A stretch of 31,993 bases of DNA from a virus: positions 1 through 31,993 of IMG/VR virus record IMGVR_UViG_3300047157_000028. The stretch is one strand, 5' to 3'. The notes beneath the pieces were generated by a model. That model was not told the DNA's origin and ran no database searches. It was given only the letters and a program-made list of their open reading frames with translations. Positions 22,313-30,899 of the stretch are shown piece after piece (positions within the stretch are counted from its first letter, which is position 1; every line of letters starts with the position of its first letter). The position numbers and the translations under genes were made by a program.

Positions 22313-23835
22313 TACGCTGTTAGGATGCCGTCTGGCATGACCTCTTCATCTGGTTCCTCAAGTCCGAGGGATGCTAACATTCCCATGCCCATAACAGCGG
22401 CTAGGATTGTGGCAAACGGATGTGAGTAAAACTGGATCTTTTTGTTTCCGGCTTTCCTAAACTCTTCTCGTATTGCTTTAGCATTAAGAGGCATGATCTC
22501 TTTGGCTAATTTTGGATTCATCAGATACAGCCACATTGGATCTACACTCAACTCTGAAGTATTTTGAGTGTACCCTTGGTGTTCTCTAATTGTAGATGTC
22601 AAAGATTGTACTGTAGAATAGTCACCATCTTTATTGGCTTGATTGATCCTCTTGAGATATTTGTATACATCCTCGCGAGCAAATATTTTCTCCGTTGGAT
22701 TTTGTTGAGTGTATGCCTTGGAGACACCTGCTTGAAACTCGAGTATCTCAGCAATGAGAGGATTGTTTTTAGGATCTGTACCTTTAGCCTCAAGAATTGG
22801 CTTCATAACAGAAGAATTGTAAGAGTTAGCACCTATAGGATCAGCAAGTTTTTTACTCATTGGGTTCATGACATTAGCCTGACCAAACTCACCTTTACCA
22901 TCAAGATTACCTTGAGTAAGTGCGTGTCCCATTTCGTGGAGCGCACCATGCAAGGATTCTAAATGCGTAATCTTTTTACCTTTGTAAGATCCTTTAGGCT
23001 TAATAAAGAAAATCGTACTTCCAAAACCTTTAAAAGTTGGATGCCAATCGTGCCGAGCCATAATGCTTGTATCACTAGTCCTTAGTCTCTTATGGAGTGC
23101 AGTCCCAGAGTTCATCATATTTGCAGTAATTCCAAGAAGCCTTGAAACCTCAAGAGCCGTATCGACATCTTGAATACCGTTCTCGTACTTCGTACCTACT
23201 TTGCCTACTTCAATTAAGGCTTGTGCTTCTGGGAGGTTTTTCTTGGTTTTGGCTTTGCTAGGCTTTTTGACTGGAGGCGTTTCTGTTTCTGGAGTTGTAA
23301 GAACAGGTCCGGATCCGGAAGACGGAACGTCGTCTGGTGGAACATCTGTGGTTTTTCCAGTTTCTGGGGCATCCTGTTTAGCCTTTGGTTTCGCTCTTGA
23401 TGCTTTGGCCTTACGAGCGGCTTGCTGCATCTCTACCCTGTCTAAATAGGGTTTTAAGTACTGATCTGCAAGTTTTTTGTCTGTAAGGTTGCCTTCGGCC
23501 TTACTTATAATAGACTTAACTTTTGGCACAGGATCTGAGCCTAAGTTCAGACGCATATCCCCTATCGCTTGCTTTAAAGTTGCCTTATCGACAGTAGATG
23601 CTGTTGATTCATCGACACGAGTACCTAAACCATCAAGAAAAGCACGGTTTCCGGCAATTCCATCTCGAACTCTAGCAGGTCTTTCATCGACTGGCGTAGT
23701 TTGCCCAGGTGGTAGGGGACTGCCGCCTTGTGGAGGCGTCTGCGGTGCTTGTCTTGGGATAACATATCTTTTATCATAACCAATACTGTATTTAAGCGGT
23801 CCTTCAGTCTTTCCCATCTTCCAGTCTGCAAGCAT
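22312..23835 (-). CDS. Internal virion-type protein with metalloprotease motif
   Basis: The product has 507 residues from ATG 23835 (weak AGG site). The N-terminal third is Pro/Lys-rich and probably disordered. The central domain has HEMGH at residues 300-304, the zinc-metallopeptidase HExxH signature, in the context LHGALHEMGHALTQG, with a possible third ligand downstream. Near the C-terminus (about 475-495) is a hydrophobic stretch (HPFATILAAVMGMGMLASLGL), possibly a membrane segment. It belongs to a run of large ejection-type proteins, so it may act inside the cell envelope during DNA entry. The frame can be followed upstream in phase through TAG 23857-23859 to ATG 23874. The segment SHREYRQML before the chosen start looks coding, which suggests a disrupted N-terminus. 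Confidence 0.7.
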   Translation of the reverse strand: MLADWKMGKTEGPLKYSIGYDKRYVIPRQAPQTPPQGGSPLPPGQTTPVDERPARVRDGIAGNRAFLDGLGTRVDESTASTVDKATLKQAIGDMRLNLGSDPVPKVKSIISKAEGNLTDKKLADQYLKPYLDRVEMQQAARKAKASRAKPKAKQDAPETGKTTDVPPDDVPSSGSGPVLTTPETETPPVKKPSKAKTKKNLPEAQALIEVGKVGTKYENGIQDVDTALEVSRLLGITANMMNSGTALHKRLRTSDTSIMARHDWHPTFKGFGSTIFFIKPKGSYKGKKITHLESLHGALHEMGHALTQGNLDGKGEFGQANVMNPMSKKLADPIGANSYNSSVMKPILEAKGTDPKNNPLIAEILEFQAGVSKAYTQQNPTEKIFAREDVYKYLKRINQANKDGDYSTVQSLTSTIREHQGYTQNTSELSVDPMWLYLMNPKLAKEIMPLNAKAIREEFRKAGNKKIQFYSHPFATILAAVMGMGMLASLGLEEPDEEVMPDGILTA

Positions 23836-23894
23836 TTGCCTATATTCTCGATGGCTCTAAGCATTATGTCGCATCTTGCACCACCACCTGGAAC

Positions 23895-24077
23895 CTACCT
23901 TTGCTCATCTGTCTTGTTATCTGAGATCATCATAAGATCATCTTGGTCGATTTCTCTAGGAGTTAGGTTCTGTTGGATCGTAGGATCTACTCTCGTTTTG
24001 CCTTCCAAATACTTTTTTACCTCTTGGCGGACTTTTTGATCAGCGGCCTCTTGTCCTAGGCTAGGCGGCTTCTTGGC
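23895..24077 (-). pseudogene. Out-of-frame continuation of the ejection protein gene
   Basis: These are 60 codons open in a frame different from the gene that stops at 24061, ending at TAG 23895-23897. The translation, from KKPPSLGQEAADQKVRQEVK to PTIQQNLTPREIDQDDLMMI, reads like real protein. It has no credible start codon before its last quarter. It is best explained as the true C-terminus of the upstream gene after one or more frame breaks near 24080-24110. Programmed frameshifting cannot be excluded. Confidence 0.5.
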
Positions 24078-25689
24078 TTATTGAGCACAAAAGCCGCTGC
24101 TTTGCCTTCTTTGCATCACGAGCCTCTTTCTTAGCGGCTGCTTGTTGCTTGGCGGCTGCCCTAAGAGCGGCTGTACGCCCTTCGACTCTAGGTCCTGTCG
24201 GATCTGCCAGACCTTCTTTCTTCCGGTTCTTCCTGATAAAGGTGTTCACCTTGCTCCGTCTACCTGTCACGGCGTCGATTGCTCGACCGCCTACGACTGC
24301 AGGTATCTGTATTGCTAGTGTCTGACCTCCAGTAGCGGCAGCGGCACCCATGTTAATGTTTCCGGTGAGCAAACCTGCAGGAGTGTAGCCCCTACCAAAG
24401 CGAGGTAAAGGATTAAAATTGTCAGTAAACTGCGAGATTCCGCCTTTAAGTCCAGAAGAATAGACTTCGGTGATTACATTAGATTTACGAAGAGCATTTA
24501 GTAGTGATCTCCCTTCGTATGTCCCCCCAACTTTCTGTTTAACAAAGTCGAGGTTTTCTTTCGTGACCGTATTAGATATTTTGTTGGTGGCTTGTCGAAG
24601 GGTTTGTTTAAATCTGGCTTTGGTTTCTGCGTCGGCATTCTTTAGTATCTCTCCTCTAAGAACAAGCATGTTTTGATCAATATCAGCCATTACTCGGCTT
24701 CTTGCAGCGGCAAGAGTTGCTTCGGCACCTTTTTTCGAAGATGGGTCTACATTACGGAGGTTGTAGCCTTCACTTTTGGCAATCTCGTCCATCATCCTTG
24801 CGACATCACCTGCAGCCTGACCAGTCTCTGGGTCTAACTCTGCTTTTGTACGGAATACAGTTTCACCTGCTTTATTCACGGTGGAGATGGTGGTGTTGAC
24901 ACCTTTTGAGATTGTGGCACCTACGATACCTGCTTCAGCTACTCGTGTGACGATCTCTTCTGGTACATACTCACCGCCTTGGACGGCTGTACCACCGATA
25001 ATGAGACCCTCTTGTCCCATCTCTTGAGCGCCTTCTCGTAGAACTCTAAGAGTAGCACCGCCACCTTTTAGAGGCGTAAGTTCGATGACACCACTAGCGA
25101 TTGCTGTGGATAGGTCAGTGACTGTAGCCGTGGGATCTAGGCCCTTATCTTCTTTCTCGGCTCTATTAGCACCAAGTGCTTGGTTAATACCTAAAAGTGT
25201 ACCACCTGCAGCAAGAGTACCGCCTACTACTGGAGCACCTGCCATTGCTGCACCTGCAGCGATAGATGTACCTACACCAACACCAACCTGTGGAGCCGCT
25301 TCTGCCGCTGAGTACAATAGAGACTTACCTGCACCACCGATGTCACCCTCTCTTAGGTTCTTGATGATACCGTCTGCATTCTCTGGTCTTTGATAGTTGA
25401 GGGCATCTGCTTCGGCTTGGTTCTTCTCATCCATGGCCTGACCAACTGATTGCAGTGTCTCACTACCTGTTAGTTCACCTGCACTTTGGATGCCTTTACC
25501 TGCCATACTTTGGGCTTGGTTAAAGCCGTACTGTACGGCACCAGACAAACTTGTGTCTGGAGCCTCAGTCTGCGCTGCTTGAGTTTCTTGAGCCAGTTGG
25601 GCCTTTAAGGCTGCCAACGCACCTTCTTTGTTAGGCCCTGTGACTTCAAACTTGCGTCCATCAGGGGCCGTAATTTCGTATGTTGGCAT
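24061..25689 (-). CDS. Internal virion/ejection protein
   Basis: The product has 542 residues. The first 30 residues (MPTYEITAPDGRKFEVTGPN) match a short beta module that often opens marine phage ejection proteins. Residues 130-170 are Gly/Ala/Val-rich (VGVGVGTSIAAGAAMAGAPVV), able to insert in membranes. Long helices follow (EATLAAARSRVMADIDQNML to KFKQTLR-type). The C-terminal 60 residues are Ala/Lys-rich. By position and composition it resembles the proteins that enter the host envelope during T7- or P22-type DNA ejection. The last dozen codons (RLLCSISQEAA) may be out of frame, because a coding-looking segment continues in another phase downstream. Confidence 0.75.
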   Translation of the reverse strand: MPTYEITAPDGRKFEVTGPNKEGALAALKAQLAQETQAAQTEAPDTSLSGAVQYGFNQAQSMAGKGIQSAGELTGSETLQSVGQAMDEKNQAEADALNYQRPENADGIIKNLREGDIGGAGKSLLYSAAEAAPQVGVGVGTSIAAGAAMAGAPVVGGTLAAGGTLLGINQALGANRAEKEDKGLDPTATVTDLSTAIASGVIELTPLKGGGATLRVLREGAQEMGQEGLIIGGTAVQGGEYVPEEIVTRVAEAGIVGATISKGVNTTISTVNKAGETVFRTKAELDPETGQAAGDVARMMDEIAKSEGYNLRNVDPSSKKGAEATLAAARSRVMADIDQNMLVLRGEILKNADAETKARFKQTLRQATNKISNTVTKENLDFVKQKVGGTYEGRSLLNALRKSNVITEVYSSGLKGGISQFTDNFNPLPRFGRGYTPAGLLTGNINMGAAAATGGQTLAIQIPAVVGGRAIDAVTGRRSKVNTFIRKNRKKEGLADPTGPRVEGRTAALRAAAKQQAAAKKEARDAKKAKQRLLCSISQEAA

Positions 25690-25701
25690 ACTTTAGCCTT
25701 C

Positions 25702-27492
25702 CTATTCTGTCTTCTCTACGATTGTGAAGTCACCAGAGGTGGTTGCTCCATTACCACCACTTATACTAGGCATTGTCTGTGACAGCGGTGCATTTGGTTC
25801 TACTGAACCGCCGTTTTCTAAGCGGTCTAAAAGAATCTCAGACATTTGAATCTGACGCTGTAACCATCGTTCCCAAACGATCTCTTGAGAACCAAGTTGT
25901 GGAACTTGGCGACCAAATAACGCCATCTCAGCGTTAGAGATAGCACCTTTGGTTTCAGATACACGCTTCATAATTTGATCTAGGCCAATCTCGTTTAAGA
26001 ACAGACGCTGTGCCTCTTCCTCGTTACCGATTGTTTTACCTATAAACTTACTAAAGATTGCAGATGGGTTCCAACCTGTAAGGCTACCATCTGAGGTCTG
26101 GATAAGATTCAAGGCTGTGTTCAGTTTAGCGATACCAAAGCGGAGTTCACCTGCCGTCGGACCATCACCTTTTTTACCTTTACCGCCTCTGCCTTTAGCG
26201 GCTGCTTTAGCGGCTGCTAGTCTTCTAGCCTCTTCGATCTTAAACCGAGCCGCTTCTGCTTTACGGTTTGCGTCTTGGATGCTGCCATACTCTTGAGTAG
26301 CAGCGGTAATTCCGTTGCCTTGAAGAGCGCCGCCGTACATTGCCCCACCGATACGGATGAGAGCCTCGTTTCTGTCTACAAGCATACTAGGAATATCAGA
26401 GCCACGTCTGTTACTTGTCTTCATGCCCGAAGAACTCATGATCGAGCGAACACTTGGTCCACCTGACTTACCGCCTGAAGTACGGCTTGACGTACCTGTT
26501 CCTAAGACACCTGAGTTCGTCACAGTGTTTGGCGCAGAGTTATCGGTAAGAACTCCATTCTCGCTATAAGTATTAAAGGGCAGATCTGGCTTGTTAGTGT
26601 CTATAAGGACTGGGTTTCTGTCATAGATATTACCACGGCCTCGCTCGAAATTAATTACTGATGATGGTGAAAAAGCATCCGTTGGAGCCATAGTTGGATC
26701 TGCAAAGTCCACGTTAGCTACATTCGGATTGTTGACCACTGTAGGACGTACATAAGGATCATTTTCATCCTCAAACTCTTCGAGTCCTGTGCGCTCTGGA
26801 GTCTCGTATTTGGGTCTGTTAGATGCCATGTCCACGGCTGTGGGGTTAGACATGTTAGACATAGCGCGTCTCTGGGCTTCAGTCAGATTTCGTCTAGCAT
26901 CTGTGTACTGCTCAAGGATAGGCCCTGTCACCTGACCATCTGTGGCATTGATCATACCTTGGGCAGTGTCTAAGGCGTTTTGGGCCCCTACTACTGGAGC
27001 ATTATTACGCTTGTTGTAAGCCTCAATAGCAATCTTTTGGATGTTGGGGTTCATAACCAATAGATTGCTAACATCATTACCCTCTTTTGGCATGACCGCG
27101 CCAGTAATTGGATTAAGCATGACGACACCCATACTCATTCCAGACCCTACTATGACTGGTACGAAACCTTTGGTTGGACCTACGTCGGCTTCCATGTTTG
27201 TACCAATAGCAACGCCATCGGCGTTAAAGCCACCTGCTAGTACACCATTATTTGTAGAAACAGGGGGCTCAACCTGATCTAAGACAGGTCTGTTAATCTG
27301 ACTTATTGTCTGTGCCATGTTCGGGTTTAGGATCGGCTCTGCAACTGACTTTGGCATAAAAGACTCAGCCAATGTCTTTTGCATTTCTGGTCTAAGACGG
27401 CTATACCATTCTTTCGGATCTGGCCCGATTCTAGGGTCATTGGCTAAAGCAGCCATAAATTTAGGGTTTTGACTAATTATTTCCCATTCCAT
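25702..27492 (-). CDS. Internal virion-type structural protein
   Basis: The product has 596 residues. The N-terminal 60 residues are helical (MEWEIISQNPKFMAALANDP), and the centre (about 90-360) is Asn/Pro/Ser-rich with little predicted structure. A long Ala/Lys helix follows (EAARFKIEEARRLAAAKAAA), then a Gly/Lys hinge, and a C-terminal helical domain ending with QRQIQMSEILLDRLE. I do not recognise a catalytic motif. Its place in a row of four large proteins after the nozzle gene suggests an ejection or internal core protein. It starts 2 bp after the upstream gene. Confidence 0.65.
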   Translation of the reverse strand: MEWEIISQNPKFMAALANDPRIGPDPKEWYSRLRPEMQKTLAESFMPKSVAEPILNPNMAQTISQINRPVLDQVEPPVSTNNGVLAGGFNADGVAIGTNMEADVGPTKGFVPVIVGSGMSMGVVMLNPITGAVMPKEGNDVSNLLVMNPNIQKIAIEAYNKRNNAPVVGAQNALDTAQGMINATDGQVTGPILEQYTDARRNLTEAQRRAMSNMSNPTAVDMASNRPKYETPERTGLEEFEDENDPYVRPTVVNNPNVANVDFADPTMAPTDAFSPSSVINFERGRGNIYDRNPVLIDTNKPDLPFNTYSENGVLTDNSAPNTVTNSGVLGTGTSSRTSGGKSGGPSVRSIMSSSGMKTSNRRGSDIPSMLVDRNEALIRIGGAMYGGALQGNGITAATQEYGSIQDANRKAEAARFKIEEARRLAAAKAAAKGRGGKGKKGDGPTAGELRFGIAKLNTALNLIQTSDGSLTGWNPSAIFSKFIGKTIGNEEEAQRLFLNEIGLDQIMKRVSETKGAISNAEMALFGRQVPQLGSQEIVWERWLQRQIQMSEILLDRLENGGSVEPNAPLSQTMPSISGGNGATTSGDFTIVEKTE

Positions 27493-27494
27493 CT

Positions 27495-28541
27495 TCAGTT
27501 ACCTCCAATCCCTAGTCCTCGACCACCAAATAGAGGGTCAAACAATCGACTTTCGGCATTAATTTCAAAGCCTTTGGGGTAATATTTGTTCATGAAGCCC
27601 ATACCAGACATCGCACCACCCATGGCTGCCTGTCCCCTGTCTACAAGGTTTGGCTTGTATGTATTTGATGTTGTTCCACCTTGGGCAAGTATGCCTTGTC
27701 CGTACCGCTCGCGCATATCGAACTCAAAGTCTCGATCACGCTCGAACCTGTCACGTTCATCATCCAAACGGTTCTGTTCTTGCTGTTGTAGGAAGTTTCC
27801 GGCGTTCATACCAAAGTTAGCACCCTCACCCATGGTACTCATTCCCATGTTGTATGCGTTCATGAGGCTCTGGTTAGCGTTTCCGGCTGCATTTAGTGCA
27901 TCGCCTTGGTCTGAGAACTGACGTGCTTGCTGTTGGAGAGATCTATCGATCAGTTGGTCCTGTAGACCTGTGCGTACATCGGCTGCACGGTCATCAAAGT
28001 CACGTCTAGCGATGGCATCAGCCACACCTGCACGACTTGAGTTCATGTTTCCGGCTCCAGAGGCTGAAATGTTGCCTTGACGGAGGTTCTCGTCCAGACC
28101 TCTGCGACTGTCACGAAGGGCTACGTCTGCTAATGCGTCTACATTGTTGTTAGCGTAGTCTATCGCAGTCGCCATACGGTCTTGACCTGCACCATCAGCC
28201 ATTCCCATGTACTGACCGTAGAGATCGTTGGCATTCTGTCCGAATCCGGCTGTTTGGCCCATGATATCGGAACCACTGTTCTGCATCCCAAGACCAAACT
28301 GGCCCATTTGATTGGCTGTGCCTCTGTTGAACTGATTAGGTCCTGCGTAAGTTTGACCTTGGTAACTACCTGTGTCTAATACTCCGCCTAAAGCGGTATC
28401 TGCAGCGGCTAAGTTAGGCTCAACGTAGGGTCTGTACATGTTGAACGATGCCATATTGGCGGCGTTGGCTCTGTCCTGTGCTTTGGCTTGACTGTTGGCA
28501 CCCATAAGGCCCATAGCGCCGCCGATTATTGCGCCCCACAT
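27495..28541 (-). CDS. Internal virion protein, P22 injectosome-like layout
   Basis: The product has 348 residues. The N-terminus (MWGAIIGGAMGLMGANSQAK) is a Gly/Met-rich hydrophobic helix followed by AQDRANAANMASFNMYRPYV, a layout common to small internal or DNA-transfer proteins of podoviruses. The remainder is Gln/Asn/Asp/Gly-rich helical sequence with a strongly charged segment (RLDDERDRFERDRDFEFDMR). It has few hydrophobic residues beyond the N-terminus. It is first of the ejection-type run in transcription order. No enzyme motif is visible. Confidence 0.68.
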   Translation of the reverse strand: MWGAIIGGAMGLMGANSQAKAQDRANAANMASFNMYRPYVEPNLAAADTALGGVLDTGSYQGQTYAGPNQFNRGTANQMGQFGLGMQNSGSDIMGQTAGFGQNANDLYGQYMGMADGAGQDRMATAIDYANNNVDALADVALRDSRRGLDENLRQGNISASGAGNMNSSRAGVADAIARRDFDDRAADVRTGLQDQLIDRSLQQQARQFSDQGDALNAAGNANQSLMNAYNMGMSTMGEGANFGMNAGNFLQQQEQNRLDDERDRFERDRDFEFDMRERYGQGILAQGGTTSNTYKPNLVDRGQAAMGGAMSGMGFMNKYYPKGFEINAESRLFDPLFGGRGLGIGGN

Positions 28542-28555
28542 ATTAAAATTCCTTT

Positions 28556-28846
28556 CTATGTTATGTCGATGGATCTCCAGTTGGCTCCATCGTAAACAAC
28601 TAAACCACTGTAACCGTTACTGAGGGGATCCCATGGCGATATTGCGTATCGAACCATGCCCTTACGTTTAGTCTCAGGCTCTTGGTCTGTCACACTTATT
28701 GCTGCGTCGGTTAGTGTCCTTATTGACGTCTCTATTTCTCTCAGTTGATCTTGGACGTAAGGACCTAGTTGATCTTCGTTTATTGTTGGCGTTGGCCTTC
28801 GAACATAATTCTTGACCAAGACGTTTAGTAAGTCAGAGAGAGCCAT
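28556..28846 (-). CDS. Small tail-associated protein
   Basis: The product has 96 residues. The N-terminal helix (DQLGPYVQDQLREIETSIRT) is followed by a beta module GMVRYAISPWDPLSNGYSGL and VVYDGANWRSIDI, which resembles the small beta module found at the ends of phage fibres and baseplate parts. It lies between the nozzle-like gene (3-bp gap) and the internal virion genes. It is likely a minor structural protein, perhaps a fibre joint; the function is unproven. Confidence 0.7.
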   Translation of the reverse strand: MALSDLLNVLVKNYVRRPTPTINEDQLGPYVQDQLREIETSIRTLTDAAISVTDQEPETKRKGMVRYAISPWDPLSNGYSGLVVYDGANWRSIDIT

Positions 28847-28849
28847 AAA

Positions 28850-30475
28850 CTACCTCCTACCTGTAACAATCACATCCAAGTCCATACCCGAAAAAGAGAA
28901 GTCTTTAAGAGTAGGACATGCTAATTTGTAACTGAGGTATCTGCCTGAGATCCGAGTATCGACTTTGTACTCTACATTCGAGTCAAAGGTTATTACTGAC
29001 TCATAGTTTGGAGTGTTCGTCGGTATATCCGCCGCTCCAAATGTAAACTCAAAGTTACCATCTGCATTAGGTGTGCTCATCTGAGGATAGAATGTATTTA
29101 TCACTTTGTAGCCTGATAGTGGCGTCCCCTGTTCATCCAGATCTATACCTGTTCTCTCTAAGAACGCAGGTTTACTTACGGTAGTATCTGCCGCTTCAGT
29201 TAAAGATCCAAGGTCCGGCAAATCGAGACCATACATTGTAGACCTAGAGACACCAGTTGTTGACTTGGATACCATCAGAGCGTGGCGTTTAAACTCAGAC
29301 TCTTGGCTCAAGTAAGTACCACCTGCGTTATCGTAGGTTAGGTTAGAACTGACTGAACTATAGGATTCCGCTGACGAAATGTTAGCAATACTTCCACTCA
29401 CCACATTGGGTAAATCTTGGAAGGTCCAAGTATCCTCTTTGTAGTTGTAGACGGCTGCTCGATTACACTTGTCTCCGTCTTCGAATACAGCAAGGTCGTC
29501 ACCGGAGTGATAACAAAAGTATACCTCTTCAAGGTTAGCGTTATGTAACACAAAACACTCGCCTCGTTTGTTGTAGTCAATGCCGTTAAAGATGTAGTCC
29601 CGGACCCGACCGTCGCAGATAGACTGCCTAGTGTTGCCATCGGTGATATAGATATCATCGAAGTCAAAAACGTAGTGCTTGCCTGTTACCTCAACTATAC
29701 AGTTTTGGCTCATAACCCCTGCGTCGTCGAATAGTTTGCGGAAGTTAAAGATGAACGAACCACCAACAAACTCCATCATCCACACTTGGTCAGACGAGTA
29801 GATCAAGAAGTTCGATCCAAGGGTAGCACCGTCAACTATAGATGTTTTCATCTGTACAAGGTCGTTGAAACCTGCCGACTCTGTAGTGTCTGTTTCGTCC
29901 CAAGTAGTAGGGACATTGTTCGACAATGCTGTAGTACTAAAGCGGACCCTGTTCTTATGATCGACACCGCCTTCTGTAGTGTTCAATGCAATCAGGAAGT
30001 CTCCGAAAGATCTGAGGGCTTTTGCTCTGTATGTCGAGGGCCAGTTGGGCAGGTCTGTGAAACTAGAGTTACTAGAAGTCCTATGCAAAGGGATCTGGTC
30101 ACTGCGGTTTACATAGATGACATTTGCTAAAGTTGTCGCTGTTACTTCATGTAGAGGTGATTGCGTAGTGGCTGCATGTCGTGTCGTAAACACACCGTTA
30201 CTCAACTCTTTGATCTGGAAGGTATCGTCGATCAACAGGACAGTATCGTAACCTGTGGCTGACTGTATGCCATAGGCAAAAATTGGGTTGCTTATTGTAC
30301 TGGTTGGACTGACGTCTCTAAAGACTGGACCGTGGGTCACTTTTCCTTCGTGGAACCTGACGTTCTTGCCTCTAGTGAAGCCGTTGATCGGTAGGTTGTA
30401 GGGGTCAACGTCAGTGACCACACCTACAGAACCTAGTCCTCGGACTGGTAAGTTAGGCACTACACCCTCCTCCAT
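28850..30475 (-). CDS. Tail nozzle / tail tube-like protein
   Basis: The product has 541 residues. The opening VPNLPVRGLGSVGVVTDVDP, then NLPINGFTRGKNVRFHEGKV, matches a large family of marine podovirus tail proteins that I associate with the tail hub or nozzle (the T7 gp12 / P22 gp10 role). The rest is beta-rich, with repeated short strands around NVIYVNRSDQIP, NRVRFSTTAL and YVFDFDDIYITDGN, like a propeller. It follows the small exported and membrane proteins and precedes the ejection genes. The name is inferred from family memory and position; no decisive motif exists. Confidence 0.72.
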   Translation of the reverse strand: MEEGVVPNLPVRGLGSVGVVTDVDPYNLPINGFTRGKNVRFHEGKVTHGPVFRDVSPTSTISNPIFAYGIQSATGYDTVLLIDDTFQIKELSNGVFTTRHAATTQSPLHEVTATTLANVIYVNRSDQIPLHRTSSNSSFTDLPNWPSTYRAKALRSFGDFLIALNTTEGGVDHKNRVRFSTTALSNNVPTTWDETDTTESAGFNDLVQMKTSIVDGATLGSNFLIYSSDQVWMMEFVGGSFIFNFRKLFDDAGVMSQNCIVEVTGKHYVFDFDDIYITDGNTRQSICDGRVRDYIFNGIDYNKRGECFVLHNANLEEVYFCYHSGDDLAVFEDGDKCNRAAVYNYKEDTWTFQDLPNVVSGSIANISSAESYSSVSSNLTYDNAGGTYLSQESEFKRHALMVSKSTTGVSRSTMYGLDLPDLGSLTEAADTTVSKPAFLERTGIDLDEQGTPLSGYKVINTFYPQMSTPNADGNFEFTFGAADIPTNTPNYESVITFDSNVEYKVDTRISGRYLSYKLACPTLKDFSFSGMDLDVIVTGRR

Positions 30476-30493
30476 TCTAATAGTTTTCTTTTG

Positions 30494-30679
30494 CTAGACT
30501 TCCTTTGCCCACTCGTAACAAGTAAACTGTTCTATCCGCCATCCTTGCATTTGGACATCTACGACACCAACGCTGAGATTTGTCATACACGCCTTTTTAT
30601 CTGTAAATATCCTTGGGTGCGATATGGTTTGACATTCGCTTACATGGAGCGAACAAGCGAAGATTATTGCACTAAACAT
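30494..30679 (-). CDS. Small exported cysteine-containing protein
   Basis: The product has 61 residues. A short hydrophobic start (MFSAIIFACSLHVSEC) could be a signal peptide, and four Cys are spaced through the protein (CS, EC, AC, TC), suggesting disulfides in the periplasm. The lipobox-like IFAC is imperfect. Small proteins of this type, with xxxCxxxxFxxxxxC layouts, are common in marine podoviruses. A role as an outer lysis partner is possible but unproven. It lies 3 bp after the gene upstream. Confidence 0.6.
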   Translation of the reverse strand: MFSAIIFACSLHVSECQTISHPRIFTDKKACMTNLSVGVVDVQMQGWRIEQFTCYEWAKEV

Positions 30680-30682
30680 GAC

Positions 30683-30886
30683 TTATGCTTCCTTTCCCAT
30701 CCATATGGCGAAGGCTCCTGTAGCGGATCCCATTACGACTGATACTAGGGCTGACTGTTGTGTGTTAGGGTCCGGAAGGTTCATAAACCACTCCACCACC
30801 CTCCACGACATGACTGTAAAAGCAACCATCATGAACCGAGGCCATATCTTCCAGTCATCTAAAAATGTTCTAACGCGCTCGACCAT
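30683..30886 (-). CDS. Small two-TM membrane protein, holin-like
   Basis: The product has 67 residues. Two membrane segments are visible: WPRFMMVAFTVMSWRVVEWF and ALVSVVMGSATGAFAIWMG, joined by a polar loop (NLPDPNTQQS). The pattern recurs in marine phages as an unnamed membrane protein. Its size and topology fit a class II holin, but the main lysis cassette with another holin lies 20 kb away. It follows the fibre gene by 13 bp. Confidence 0.65.
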   Translation of the reverse strand: MVERVRTFLDDWKIWPRFMMVAFTVMSWRVVEWFMNLPDPNTQQSALVSVVMGSATGAFAIWMGKEA

Positions 30887-30899
30887 CTTCCATCGAGAC

